From Clostridium intestinale DSM 6191 (GTDB lineage Bacteria > Bacillota > Clostridia > Clostridiales > Clostridiaceae), in assembly GCF_900130055.1 (NCBI RefSeq), contig NZ_FQXU01000003.1, positions 523,627 to 587,626 on the forward strand: DNA of 64,000 nt, in the 5' to 3' direction. Made by a program: the position numbers and the translations under genes. Numbering within the stretch: position 1 is the first letter of the stretch; every line of letters starts with the position of its first letter. This document shows positions 7,255 through 15,607 of this stretch, piece after piece. The notes under the pieces are model-generated. The model was not told the origin of the DNA, did no database searches, and saw nothing but the letters and a program-made list of their open reading frames with translations.

Positions 7255-8145
7255 TTATATTGTAACACCCTTTTGACTTAAAAATTTTAATAAATCATTC
7301 TTCAGCTTCACAACTTCGTTGGTTGCATTACTTGCATAATCTGGTAGCATCATATCCTTCACAAATTTAGCTCTTAGCCATATATTAAAGAAAAAATCCA
7401 GAACAAAATTAGGACATTTAAGCATAATTTTAAATACAGGTGGATTAATATCAACTCCAGCTTTTTGTATTGCCCTTAAATACGTTTTTAAAGTGGTTGT
7501 TATTTTGTGTGCTTTTTTTTCATCACTTATATTATTTTCAAAATATAAACCGCCCAAAAGTGCAATATCCGATATTGAGTGTGTTATTAGATAGGCTTCC
7601 ATATCCTTATTAATTGTGCAGGGAAGTTTTGCTGTTTTAAAAATTTTTGATAGGTTTTCTATACGTTCTGTCTCTAAGCCACTAATTTCTCCAACCATAG
7701 TAGCTATTAGAAACTTTGGCGCAAATCGAGCATACAGTATTCCATCTTTAATCTGCCCGCCAAAACCAGGAAAAGCTGGTAAAATCCTATCTCCAACAAT
7801 ATTTTGCCAGGTCGAAAACCCCATCGAAGAATTTGTCATCATAACTATATTTTTGCTTTGATTGTCTTTTAGTGCCAATAAAGCTGATTCGGATTGATCG
7901 TAATGAACTGTAACGAAAATAAAATCATATACATCATCATTCTCAAGCTTATCAATGACATTTACTTTTATAGATTTAACCTCACCTTTTTCACTATATT
8001 GTAGACCATTTTCTTTCAATAATTTAAATCTATTAGAACGTGCAAAAATTGTAACATCAAGCCCTGCTTCAATGAATTTCATTGCGTATATGCTTCCTAT
8101 AACACCTGCACCAAAAATTAAAATTTTATCTTGTTTTACTAACAT
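7255..8145 (-). CDS. ApbA/PanE-family (2-dehydropantoate 2-reductase-like) oxidoreductase
   Basis: The 296-residue protein begins with a Rossmann NADP-binding motif (ILIFGAGVIGSIYA) and keeps the overall ketopantoate reductase length. True PanE makes pantoate from ketopantoate for coenzyme A, but many paralogues act on other substrates, and nothing here links it to pantothenate synthesis. The ATG at 8145 is used because AGGAG lies 8 nt upstream; a GTG three codons earlier overlaps that site. It diverges from a TetR gene, with a perfect palindrome between the promoters, so that TetR protein probably represses it. Confidence 0.82.
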   Translation of the reverse strand: MLVKQDKILIFGAGVIGSIYAMKFIEAGLDVTIFARSNRFKLLKENGLQYSEKGEVKSIKVNVIDKLENDDVYDFIFVTVHYDQSESALLALKDNQSKNIVMMTNSSMGFSTWQNIVGDRILPAFPGFGGQIKDGILYARFAPKFLIATMVGEISGLETERIENLSKIFKTAKLPCTINKDMEAYLITHSISDIALLGGLYFENNISDEKKAHKITTTLKTYLRAIQKAGVDINPPVFKIMLKCPNFVLDFFFNIWLRAKFVKDMMLPDYASNATNEVVKLKNDLLKFLSQKGVTI

Positions 8146-8179
8146 AAAAACCACTCCTACTTATTCATAATATTCTCTA

Positions 8180-8207
8180 TTGACTATCAGACAACGCGTT
8201 GTATAAT
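8180..8207 (+). promoter_or_regulatory. tetR promoter with embedded palindromic operator
   Basis: TTGACT (8180-8185) and TATAAT (8202-8207) are separated by 16 bp and point towards the TetR gene. The perfect 12-bp palindrome ACAACGCGTTGT (8191-8202) fills the spacer. On the other strand the same palindrome overlaps a TTGTCT -35, which is 16 bp from a TATTAT -10 for the reductase gene. One bound dimer could block both promoters. Confidence 0.75.
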
Positions 8208-8290
8208 AGGATTGTAAATCTTTATTATGGCTTTATCAACCATCAGATTTTTATTATTTGTTGGATGATTTTTTGCTAAAGGAGGCTAAA

Positions 8291-8842
8291 ATGAAAAAGC
8301 AACCCGAAATTACAGAAAAAACAAGACAAATCTTTATAGATGTTTTTTGTGAGTTATATAGTCAAAAGCCTATCGAAAAAATATCTATTAAGGATATTAC
8401 TAGCAAGGCAGGATATAACCGCAGCACATTTTATCAATACTTCTCTGATATTTACGAACTATTAGACTTTGTTGAAGATGATTTATTGAGCTACATAAAA
8501 GCGGAATTGATGAATAATGAACCATCTACAGATCCTATACAAGATGCACTTCATTGTTTAGAAAAAAGTGATCACATCTCAACTCTTAAGGCTCTTTTGG
8601 GTGATTATGGGAGTGTTCATTTTTTAGCACGCTTGAAAAAAGAAATTCCATTTGATAGATTAGCCTCGAACTTACCAGAATATAATTTTTTAAGCCCCTA
8701 CTTGATTGAGTTTTACATATCAACATCACTTTCCTTATTTCGCCTTTGGCTCCAACAAGGAAAGGATCTACCTGAAGAAGATTTGATAAAGTTAGTAGAT
8801 AACCTATATAAAAATGGGATAACGCCATATTCTAAAAAATGA
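8291..8842 (+). CDS. TetR/AcrR-family transcriptional regulator
   Basis: The 183-residue protein starts at the ATG at 8291, 5 nt after AAAGGAGG. It has the N-terminal TetR helix-turn-helix (KISIKDITSKAGYNRSTFYQ, residues ~28-47) and a C-terminal all-helical ligand domain of the TetR_C type. It is divergent from the ApbA/PanE-like gene, with a shared palindromic operator in the 145-bp gap, which suggests autoregulation and control of that gene. Confidence 0.88.
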   Translation: MKKQPEITEKTRQIFIDVFCELYSQKPIEKISIKDITSKAGYNRSTFYQYFSDIYELLDFVEDDLLSYIKAELMNNEPSTDPIQDALHCLEKSDHISTLKALLGDYGSVHFLARLKKEIPFDRLASNLPEYNFLSPYLIEFYISTSLSLFRLWLQQGKDLPEEDLIKLVDNLYKNGITPYSKK

Positions 8843-8985
8843 TGGAGATGTTCCTTTAAAGTTTTTCTATAATTTAAAATTTCTAGCTTGTTTTATAAAA
8901 ATAAGTAAAAATTTTCACTTCATTCTCTACGGATTAAATGTTCATTAATGCACATAATAAATTTAAACTTAAGGAGGTAATCTTT

Positions 8986-9216
8986 ATGAAAGATGAAAAT
9001 GAAAAATCTGTAGGTGTATTATCACATATAGTAAAAACTGATGTGTCTGACTCTAGAAGTGAAAAGATGATATCTGCTCTTAATAAAGATTTAGATTATA
9101 TAAAAATTGATGATAAATTTTCAAATGAAGAAATATTATCTTATACCAATCCAAAAGTGGAGACAAATAAGCTTAATAAGCTGTCGGATTCAGTTAATGT
9201 TTTAAATAATAACTAA
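8986..9216 (+). CDS. Small hydrophilic protein of unknown function
   Basis: A 76-residue frame starts at an ATG 8 nt after AAGGAGG, a near-perfect ribosome binding site. The product is charged, has no cysteines and no membrane segment, and is rich in Ser, Asn, Asp and Lys. Nothing is recognised. It stands alone 143 bp after the TetR gene and ahead of a strong terminator. Confidence 0.65.
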   Translation: MKDENEKSVGVLSHIVKTDVSDSRSEKMISALNKDLDYIKIDDKFSNEEILSYTNPKVETNKLNKLSDSVNVLNNN

Positions 9217-9351
9217 GTTTGAAGGTTTCTGCAACTCCTAAAAATGAAAAAGAAAAATAATAATATATAATTATTTAATTCTCAAATGATTATTTAAGAA
9301 TACAAGATAACAATGTGATTAAACTTTTTTAAAACCATTGCAAATACTTCA

Positions 9352-9384
9352 AAACCCAACAATAAACTGTTTAATGTTGGGTTT
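9352..9384. terminator. Bidirectional terminator
   Basis: AAACCCAACA (9352-9361) pairs perfectly with TGTTGGGTTT (9375-9384). It lies between the convergent small-protein and PPOX genes. Confidence 0.75.
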
Positions 9385-9422
9385 CAGAGAACTAATATAA
9401 AAACTGCTTATTCTTTAGTGAT

Positions 9423-9899
9423 TTATTTTGCTGTTTTATTGATAAAATCAATTTCATACTGACATTCACCATATTTATTTTCGTTGTCTATAATAGTACC
9501 CTCAGTTAAAGTAATACGCAGAACTATTGAGCTAGGATTGTCTTCATCACCAACTTCATCGAACCAATCGAAAACTTTTTTAAATTTAGCTCTGATTTTT
9601 GCATTCCTCTCTTCCTTTACCCAACCGAGATTTTCAGCTACCCCATGGAAAGCGTACCAATCGAACCCACATACAGAAACCTCATTGTTCTTCTCAATTT
9701 GTAGCATTTTATTCTTTTTTGCATCAGTAGAAACATAAAATACCCCGTCTTCATAATAAGCACATACCATGCGGACAGCAGGACGAGGATTACCAATAGC
9801 ATTTGAGGATAGTGATATTGTGGCAAGGGCTATAACTACCTCTTTGTCATTTCCGCAACGTTCATCCATAAGTTTCAGTGCATTTTCATATTTACTCAT
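9423..9899 (-). CDS. Pyridoxamine 5'-phosphate oxidase-like flavoprotein (PPOX family)
   Basis: The 158-residue protein has the split-barrel FMN-binding layout: an N-terminal strand segment with the IGNPRPAVRMV motif near 36-46, then FYVSTDAKKNKMLQIEKNNEVS. Members bind FMN or F420/heme and reduce varied substrates; the specific function is unknown. It starts 12 bp after the histidine kinase gene with its own GAGGAG site, so it is the last gene of the two-component operon. Confidence 0.8.
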   Translation of the reverse strand: MSKYENALKLMDERCGNDKEVVIALATISLSSNAIGNPRPAVRMVCAYYEDGVFYVSTDAKKNKMLQIEKNNEVSVCGFDWYAFHGVAENLGWVKEERNAKIRAKFKKVFDWFDEVGDEDNPSSIVLRITLTEGTIIDNENKYGECQYEIDFINKTAK

Positions 9900-9911
9900 T
9901 TTAATTCTCCT

Positions 9912-10907
9912 CTACTCAATTATTGTATTTATAGATGAAAGATCTATCTCCACAGTAGTTCCCTCATTTACATTAGATTTAATGGTTATTTTATGAGACA
10001 GTTTATCTAAAATCTTTTTACAAAGATAGAGACCTATTCCAGTTGCCTTTTTATCCATACGTCCGTTGTATCCAGTAAATCCTTTTTCAAATACTCTAGG
10101 TAAATCTTCTTCAGCTATCCCTATTCCTGTATCCTCAATTACAAGAACTTTTTCTTTGGTTTTATGCATGCGAATTGATATTTTGCCGCTTCTTGTATAT
10201 TTTAAAGAGTTAGAAAGTATCTGTTCAATTACAAATGAAAGCCACTTTTCATCGGTAAGTACTGTACAATCCATCTCAATTAACTCAAGTGATATGTTTT
10301 TTCTTATAAACATATGAGCATATTTTCTAATACTTTGCCTTATTATATTTAATAATTTATAATGTTGAAACACCAAATCCGAATATGATCCATCTATTTT
10401 TAAATAACTAAGCACCATTTCTACATATTGTTCAATCTTAAAGGTTTGTTCCAATAATTCTTTGTTTTCTTCTTTCTTATCACTTTGAAGAAGCAGTCTC
10501 ATTGCTGCTATTGGTGTTTTTATTTGATGAGCCCAAAGTGTATAATAATCAATCATCTCACTTTGTTTAATATCTGTTTTTGAGATGAGTTCTGTACTTT
10601 GTTCATAAAGTCTTTTTAAAATATTTTGGTAATCAGCTTCTATTAAATTATCAGCTAAAGGCATATTATCGATTCCTAAATTAACATGTTTTTCTATATA
10701 AGTTAGTCCTTTATGCTTTTTATAATACCTATTAAAATCAAAACTAATAAAAAAGGCTCCTACGACAGCTGATAAAAGAAATCCATAGAAAATTGTTTCA
10801 AAGGGTAATGAATATAAATAGAAAACTACTGCAAAAATAGAAATGAAAATAAAGTTAATTATTAGTGATTTTATATGATCTTTAATATAATCTAATATAA
10901 TGTTCAT
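9912..10907 (-). CDS. Sensor histidine kinase, intramembrane-sensing (BceS-like) type
   Basis: The start at 10907 follows the response-regulator stop by one base (TAG-G-ATG), giving 331 residues. Two transmembrane helices lie within the first ~70 residues with almost no extracellular loop, the hallmark of intramembrane-sensing kinases. The phospho-acceptor H is in YTLWAHQIKTPIAAM. ATP-binding motifs follow: N-box EQILSNSLKYT, G1 VIEDTGIGI and G2 ATGIGLYLCKKI. Bce-type kinases normally sense peptide antibiotics through a partner ABC transporter, but none is adjacent here. Confidence 0.9.
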   Translation of the reverse strand: MNIILDYIKDHIKSLIINFIFISIFAVVFYLYSLPFETIFYGFLLSAVVGAFFISFDFNRYYKKHKGLTYIEKHVNLGIDNMPLADNLIEADYQNILKRLYEQSTELISKTDIKQSEMIDYYTLWAHQIKTPIAAMRLLLQSDKKEENKELLEQTFKIEQYVEMVLSYLKIDGSYSDLVFQHYKLLNIIRQSIRKYAHMFIRKNISLELIEMDCTVLTDEKWLSFVIEQILSNSLKYTRSGKISIRMHKTKEKVLVIEDTGIGIAEEDLPRVFEKGFTGYNGRMDKKATGIGLYLCKKILDKLSHKITIKSNVNEGTTVEIDLSSINTIIE

Positions 10908-10908
10908 C

Positions 10909-11580
10909 CTATTCCACCATATATCCAATACCTTTTTTGGTTTTAACAAAATCTAAAATATCAGCATCTGATAGTTTTTTTCTAAGTCTAGTAACATTAA
11001 CAGTTAGCGTATTATCATCTATATAACTATCACTTTCCCAAAGTCTTGTCATTATGTCCTCTCTAGAAATAGCTTTACCAACGTTTTCAAATAAAATCTG
11101 AAGTATTTTAAATTCATTTTTTGTAAGCTCAATTTTATTATTGTTATATTCAAGACTTGTACTGCTAAGATTTAAAACTACTCCCTTGTGTTCTATGATA
11201 TCCATTTTTCCACCAAAGGAATAAGTCCTTCTAATAAGGGCCTGAACCTTTGCTACAAGAATATTTAAATCAAAAGGTTTTGAAATAAAGTCATCCCCTC
11301 CCATATTTACTGCCATGATAACATTCATATTATCAGACATAGAGGAAATAAAAATTATAGGTACACTTGATATTTTACGAATTTCACTACACCAATGGTA
11401 GCCATTGAAAAAAGGTAAAGAAATATCTAATAACACAAGTTGTGGATCAAACTCTATAAATTGAGCGATAACATCCTTAAAATCAACAACAACTTCTGCT
11501 TCATAACTCCATTGACTTAAGCTGTTTTTTATTGATTTTGCAATTATCGTATCATCTTCAACAATCAAAATTTTATACAT
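10909..11580 (-). CDS. OmpR/PhoB-family response regulator
   Basis: The 223-residue protein has a receiver domain with acidic residues near 9-10 (VEDD), the phospho-acceptor Asp in LVLLDISLP near residue 52 and Lys in SKPFD near 101. A winged-helix DNA-binding domain follows (LTKNEFKILQILFEN, and TVNVTRLRKKL as recognition helix). It is the first gene of the RR-HK-PPOX operon, with CAGGAG upstream of the ATG. The HK type suggests control of envelope or antibiotic-stress genes, but the target is not visible. Confidence 0.93.
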   Translation of the reverse strand: MYKILIVEDDTIIAKSIKNSLSQWSYEAEVVVDFKDVIAQFIEFDPQLVLLDISLPFFNGYHWCSEIRKISSVPIIFISSMSDNMNVIMAVNMGGDDFISKPFDLNILVAKVQALIRRTYSFGGKMDIIEHKGVVLNLSSTSLEYNNNKIELTKNEFKILQILFENVGKAISREDIMTRLWESDSYIDDNTLTVNVTRLRKKLSDADILDFVKTKKGIGYMVE

Positions 11581-11675
11581 ACTATACTCCTGTTTAATTA
11601 TAAATTATATCTAAACTCTATAATATTATACCATAACATTACATAATTTCTCTTGATTTTTGCTAAAAATAACCA

Positions 11676-11707
11676 AAAGTCATTACAACATTTGTTGTAA
11701 TGACTTT
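11676..11707 (-). terminator. Terminator of chrA
   Basis: AAAGTCATTACAACA pairs with TGTTGTAATGACTTT in a near-continuous hairpin. The minus strand continues TTGGTTATTTTT, so the T-tract is interrupted. Confidence 0.7.
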
Positions 11708-11727
11708 AAGTAATTGAGATATTGAAT

Positions 11728-12927
11728 TTATATAATAAATCCTGCAATTATAGATAAAACTACTATAATTGGTGCTGGTATTTTTTTAGATATTAATAGT
11801 CCCATGGTGATTAGTGTGACAATAATATTATCAATTACTAATCCACTTTTTTGCATTAAAATTACTGCAGCTACTGCAATTAATCCACCAGCAACAGCAT
11901 TAATTCCTTTTAAGGATACTTTTATCCCTTTAATCTTTTTAAGATTCTCCCATATTGGATAAATAAAGAAGATTAAAAGAAGTCCTGGTAAAAATATTCC
12001 TATTCCTCCTGCTAAAGCTCCTAAAACTTGAGTTAATACACTTCCTCCACGTGCTGCCATACCTCCTGCATAAGCGCTAAAGCTAAACATTGGGCCAGGT
12101 AATCCTTGAACAAGACCATAACCAGTTAAAAACTCTTCGTTTGTCATATATTGATTCACTTGTACAAGGTCACTATGCATAACAGGAACCACTACCTGAC
12201 CTCCCCCAAAAACTAAATAACCGTAACGATAAAAACTCTCAAACAAGTGAACTATTTTGTTATCCCATAATAATGTAAGAGCAATGCTCCCAAATGTTAT
12301 AACAACAAAAGCAATTAAATAGACCCAAGGGGGATTTATTTTAACTCTATTCCAAAGGTTTTTCTCTTTAGAAGTTATAATACTAACAACTCCACCAATA
12401 ATTAAAACCAGTGGAAAAACCCAAGCCTCACGAATAAAATAAGTTGTTATAGCACCAAGTAGGAATAATCCTATGGTAATCTTATCTGTTACAACTTTTA
12501 AACCAATTCTATATGCTGCTACAACAATAAAACCTACAGCCATTGGACCAATATAACGAAGTCCAGCTTCAGATATATTTCTACTATTCAAAAATTGATA
12601 TATGAATGAAAGCAAGGTCATTACTATAATTACTGGTAGTGCCCAAACTAACATTGTTAAAAATGCTAAAAACGGGCCACCAACTTTATAACCTATAGAT
12701 ACAATGGTTTGTGTACTACTAGGGCCTGGAAGAATACTACATAAAGCAATTAACTCTACTAATTCTTCTTCCTTTAAATACTTTTTCTTTATTACCATTT
12801 GATCTGTAAACACACTGTAATGAGCTTCTGGGCCTCCATACGCACCTAATGAGCAAATAAATACGTCTTTTAAGAAACTTCTCCATCCCACATTTTTTTT
12901 ATATTCAATATTTTTATTAACACTCAT
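11728..12927 (-). CDS. chrA: Chromate transporter family protein, two-domain form
   Basis: The 399-residue membrane protein has the duplicated CHR domain. The N-terminal half carries AYGGPEAHYSVF and PGPSSTQ, and the C-terminal half the matching GGGQVVVPVM and QGLPGPMFSF. About ten hydrophobic helices are visible. Characterised ChrA proteins expel chromate; some clostridial members may carry other anions. Upstream it diverges from a padR gene around an inverted GATATC repeat, so PadR repression is likely. The start has AAAGGAG 8 nt upstream. Confidence 0.9.
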   Translation of the reverse strand: MSVNKNIEYKKNVGWRSFLKDVFICSLGAYGGPEAHYSVFTDQMVIKKKYLKEEELVELIALCSILPGPSSTQTIVSIGYKVGGPFLAFLTMLVWALPVIIVMTLLSFIYQFLNSRNISEAGLRYIGPMAVGFIVVAAYRIGLKVVTDKITIGLFLLGAITTYFIREAWVFPLVLIIGGVVSIITSKEKNLWNRVKINPPWVYLIAFVVITFGSIALTLLWDNKIVHLFESFYRYGYLVFGGGQVVVPVMHSDLVQVNQYMTNEEFLTGYGLVQGLPGPMFSFSAYAGGMAARGGSVLTQVLGALAGGIGIFLPGLLLIFFIYPIWENLKKIKGIKVSLKGINAVAGGLIAVAAVILMQKSGLVIDNIIVTLITMGLLISKKIPAPIIVVLSIIAGFII

Positions 12928-12976
12928 AATATTCTTCTCCTTTCAACTTGAATTTAAAATAACTCAGTGATATAAT

Positions 12977-13008
12977 GATATCAAAATCTGATATCGGTAT
13001 TCGATATC
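12977..13008. promoter_or_regulatory. Candidate PadR operator between chrA and padR
   Basis: GATATCG (12990-12996) and CGATATC (13002-13008) form a perfect inverted repeat with a 5-bp spacer. A further GATATC is at 12977-12982. Three half-sites in 32 bp between divergent genes indicate binding by the local PadR dimer. Confidence 0.65.
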
Positions 13009-13034
13009 TAAATTATACATAGGAGTGATATATA

Positions 13035-13343
13035 ATGCAAGAACAAATTTTAAGAAAATTTTTCTTAGGTTTTATTCAAATCCATATTCTTCATCATGCA
13101 AAAAAAGAACCCTTTTATGGCTCTTGGATGATAGAAGAACTTAGCGAACATGGTTATGATATGAGTCCTGGGACTCTATACCCTCTACTTCATGGGATGG
13201 AGTCAAAAGGATTATTAGAAAAAGAAGAAAAATTGGTAGACGGAAAAATAAGAAAGTATTATAAAAGCACGAAATTAGGTGATGAAATATTACAAGAGGC
13301 ACGTAAGAAGGCCTATGAGTTATTTAAAGAAATAAAAGAGTAA
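13035..13343 (+). CDS. PadR-family transcriptional regulator
   Basis: The 102-residue protein is a short PadR (subfamily 2 size) with a winged helix: FYGSWMIEELSEHG, then MSPGTLYPLLHGMESKGLLEKE as recognition helix and wing, and a short C-terminal dimerisation helix. AGGAG lies before the ATG. It diverges from chrA and probably regulates both genes through the GATATC sites in between. Confidence 0.92.
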   Translation: MQEQILRKFFLGFIQIHILHHAKKEPFYGSWMIEELSEHGYDMSPGTLYPLLHGMESKGLLEKEEKLVDGKIRKYYKSTKLGDEILQEARKKAYELFKEIKE

Positions 13344-13356
13344 TCATAAATATAAT

Positions 13357-13397
13357 AATTCCCCATTGATAACTTATATGATTACCAATAGGGAATT
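13357..13397. terminator. Bidirectional terminator between padR and the MetE-like gene
   Basis: AATTCCC (13357-13363) pairs with GGGAATT (13391-13397), and an inner ATTG/CAAT helix continues the stem. T-rich sequence follows on the plus strand. Confidence 0.65.
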
Positions 13398-13432
13398 TTA
13401 TTATAGTTAAAATTATATATTCATTATTTTAA

Positions 13433-14545
13433 TTACTTCCACACTTCTTTAGCTATTTCTTGTATTAATTTAAGTTTTGCCCATTGTTCTTCTTCTGTTA
13501 TCTTATTTCCTTCCTCAGTAGAGGCAAAACCACACTGTGGGCTTAGGCATAAACGCTCTAATGGAACATATTTTGAGGCTTCCTTAATACGGTTTATTAT
13601 AGTTTCTTTATCCTCAAGCACTGGAGACTTTGTTGTTATAAGACCTAATACTACTTTTTTATCTTCAGCTAGATATTTAAGCGGTTCAAAGTTACCAGAA
13701 CGTTCATCATCAAACTCTAAATAAAAAGCATCAACATTTTCATTTTGGAAAAGATCTTCAGCTACAGGCTCATAACCACCTTGACAAGCCCAAGTGGAAT
13801 GGAAGTTACCACGGCATATATGAGTTGTAATTACTAAGTCTTCAGGCTTATCTTCAATTGCAAGATTATTAACCTTCAGTAATTTATCAATAACCTTTTT
13901 TAGTCCAGCTTCATCAGTTCCAAGTATTAGACAAGCATTAGGATCTACGCAAACTCCCCAAGTACAATCATCAAATTGTATATTTCTACAACCTGCTTCA
14001 TAGAGCTCTTTAATTACTTTCTTGTATCCTTCAGCAATATCTTGAATTAAATCTTCTTCATTTTCATAAATAGCTTTAGTACTTTCTTGATTTCCTGCTG
14101 TTATCATTTGAAATAAAAATTGTGCAGGTGCTGGTATTGTCTGACGTGCAACTCTACCCTCATCTTCATATTGTTTTACAAATTTAAAATGTTCAACAAA
14201 TGGATGATTTTCAACAGATAATTTCGAAGTAAGGAATGTGTCATCAATCAATGCTGGCTCACCATGGAATGGTATTCCTGTTTTGGTTTTTGCATGTCCA
14301 ACTCCATTAAATGCCCACATAAAATCAAGATGCCATGAACTTCTTCTAAATTCTCCATCTGTTATAACTTGAAGCCCTACTGCTTTTTGCTTTTCTATCA
14401 AATCCATAATAGCTTTATCTTCAACGCTTTTTAATTCTTCTCCATTTATTTTCCCTTCAGCAAACTCACTTCTTGCTTGTTTCAACTCCTCTGGTCTTAA
14501 AAAACTTCCCACAATATCATATTTAAAAGGTGCATTATTACTCAT
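13433..14545 (-). CDS. Cobalamin-independent methionine synthase-like protein (MetE C-terminal domain, YxjG/YxjH type)
   Basis: The 370-residue protein corresponds to only the catalytic TIM barrel of MetE. It has IVGSFLRPEEL at the N-terminus, the zinc-site region THICRGNFHS near 240-249, a YLEFDDERSG segment near 275, and CLSPQCGFAS near 340, whose cysteine is the last metal ligand. Relatives in Bacillus (YxjG/YxjH) transfer methyl groups to homocysteine from an uncertain donor. A LysR gene lies 140 bp upstream in the same direction behind a terminator. AGGAGAGGG precedes the ATG. Confidence 0.87.
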   Translation of the reverse strand: MSNNAPFKYDIVGSFLRPEELKQARSEFAEGKINGEELKSVEDKAIMDLIEKQKAVGLQVITDGEFRRSSWHLDFMWAFNGVGHAKTKTGIPFHGEPALIDDTFLTSKLSVENHPFVEHFKFVKQYEDEGRVARQTIPAPAQFLFQMITAGNQESTKAIYENEEDLIQDIAEGYKKVIKELYEAGCRNIQFDDCTWGVCVDPNACLILGTDEAGLKKVIDKLLKVNNLAIEDKPEDLVITTHICRGNFHSTWACQGGYEPVAEDLFQNENVDAFYLEFDDERSGNFEPLKYLAEDKKVVLGLITTKSPVLEDKETIINRIKEASKYVPLERLCLSPQCGFASTEEGNKITEEEQWAKLKLIQEIAKEVWK

Positions 14546-14634
14546 TTTACCCTCTCCTAACTTATTTAAATTAAATTGTTTTTTCTCTTTAAAATAAGTA
14601 TAAGTTATATTTATGATATTTAAAAATACTAAAA

Positions 14635-14677
14635 AATGTGTGTTTGATATAGCTTTAAACTATATCAAACACACATT
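14635..14677 (-). terminator. Terminator of the lysR gene
   Basis: A perfect 18-bp inverted repeat (14635-14652 with 14660-14677) with a 7-nt loop ends on the minus strand in TTTTTTAG. Confidence 0.9.
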
Positions 14678-14686
14678 ACTATTCTA

Positions 14687-15595
14687 TTAAACATATTCAG
14701 ATACGTGTCTTTTTAAAGACTCCATATATGCTTTCCCATACCTACTAAGAGACATATTTTTTTGAGTAATTGTCCCTATACTCATATATTCATCAACCAT
14801 AAGAGGTTTAGCTATAATATTTTCACCATTTAGTTCCTTACTTATTACGCCACTACTTACTGTATATCCATTTAACCCAATAGCTAGATTAAATAAGGTA
14901 GCTCTATCTCTTACCTTAATATTTCTATTCCGATCAAGGGTACTTAGGATTTCCTCTGAAAAATAAAAAGAATTATAATCCCCCTGTTCAAAAGAAAGAT
15001 AAGGATAGTCATCTAATTCTTCTAAAGTAAGAACCTCTCTATCTGAAAGCGGGTGTTTTGAGCTAATAAACACATGTGGTTTTGCTATAAAAAGTTCTTG
15101 AAACTCCAGTGAGTTTTGCTTAATTAGTTTCATAATAACCTCTTGATTTTTAGAAGAAGTATATAAAATTCCTATTTCACTTTTTAATCTGCTTACATCC
15201 TCAATAATCTCATAAGTTTGAGTTTCTCTAAGGGTAAAATCATATTGATTTCCTCCAAATTCTCGAATAACATCAACAAAGGCATTCACAGCAAAAGAGT
15301 AATGCTGAGTAGATACTGAGAATCTAGGACTTTGCTTTTTAAGGTTCAAAAATCTTTCTTCGAGTAGGCTAGCTTGCTCAATAACTTGTCTTGCATAAGC
15401 CAGAAATTCATCCCCAGCATTTGATACTACAATTCCTTTATTAGTTCTATTAAATATAGTAATCTGCATCTCATTTTCAAGTTCTTTAATAGCCTTTGTA
15501 AGGCTAGGTTGAGAGATAAACAACTCCTTAGCAGCTTCACTAATGGTTCCTTTATCCGCAACCGTTACAACATATTTTAACTGCTGTAATGTCAT
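14687..15595 (-). CDS. LysR-family transcriptional regulator
   Basis: The 302-residue protein has the canonical LysR N-terminal helix-turn-helix (MTLQQLKYVVTVADKGTISE, then LFISQPSLTKAIKELE) and a C-terminal co-inducer domain. It is encoded after a methyltransferase gene (12 bp gap) and before the MetE-like gene. A role in sulfur or methionine metabolism is plausible from this position but is not shown by sequence. GGGAG lies 10 nt before the ATG. Confidence 0.92.
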   Translation of the reverse strand: MTLQQLKYVVTVADKGTISEAAKELFISQPSLTKAIKELENEMQITIFNRTNKGIVVSNAGDEFLAYARQVIEQASLLEERFLNLKKQSPRFSVSTQHYSFAVNAFVDVIREFGGNQYDFTLRETQTYEIIEDVSRLKSEIGILYTSSKNQEVIMKLIKQNSLEFQELFIAKPHVFISSKHPLSDREVLTLEELDDYPYLSFEQGDYNSFYFSEEILSTLDRNRNIKVRDRATLFNLAIGLNGYTVSSGVISKELNGENIIAKPLMVDEYMSIGTITQKNMSLSRYGKAYMESLKRHVSEYV

Positions 15596-15607
15596 ATTTT
15601 TCTCTCC

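Noticed and set aside
14546-14686. SAM riboswitch or T-box ahead of the MetE-like gene
   Set aside because: The gap contains only the lysR terminator and a short promoter region. None of the conserved riboswitch or T-box core sequences is visible.
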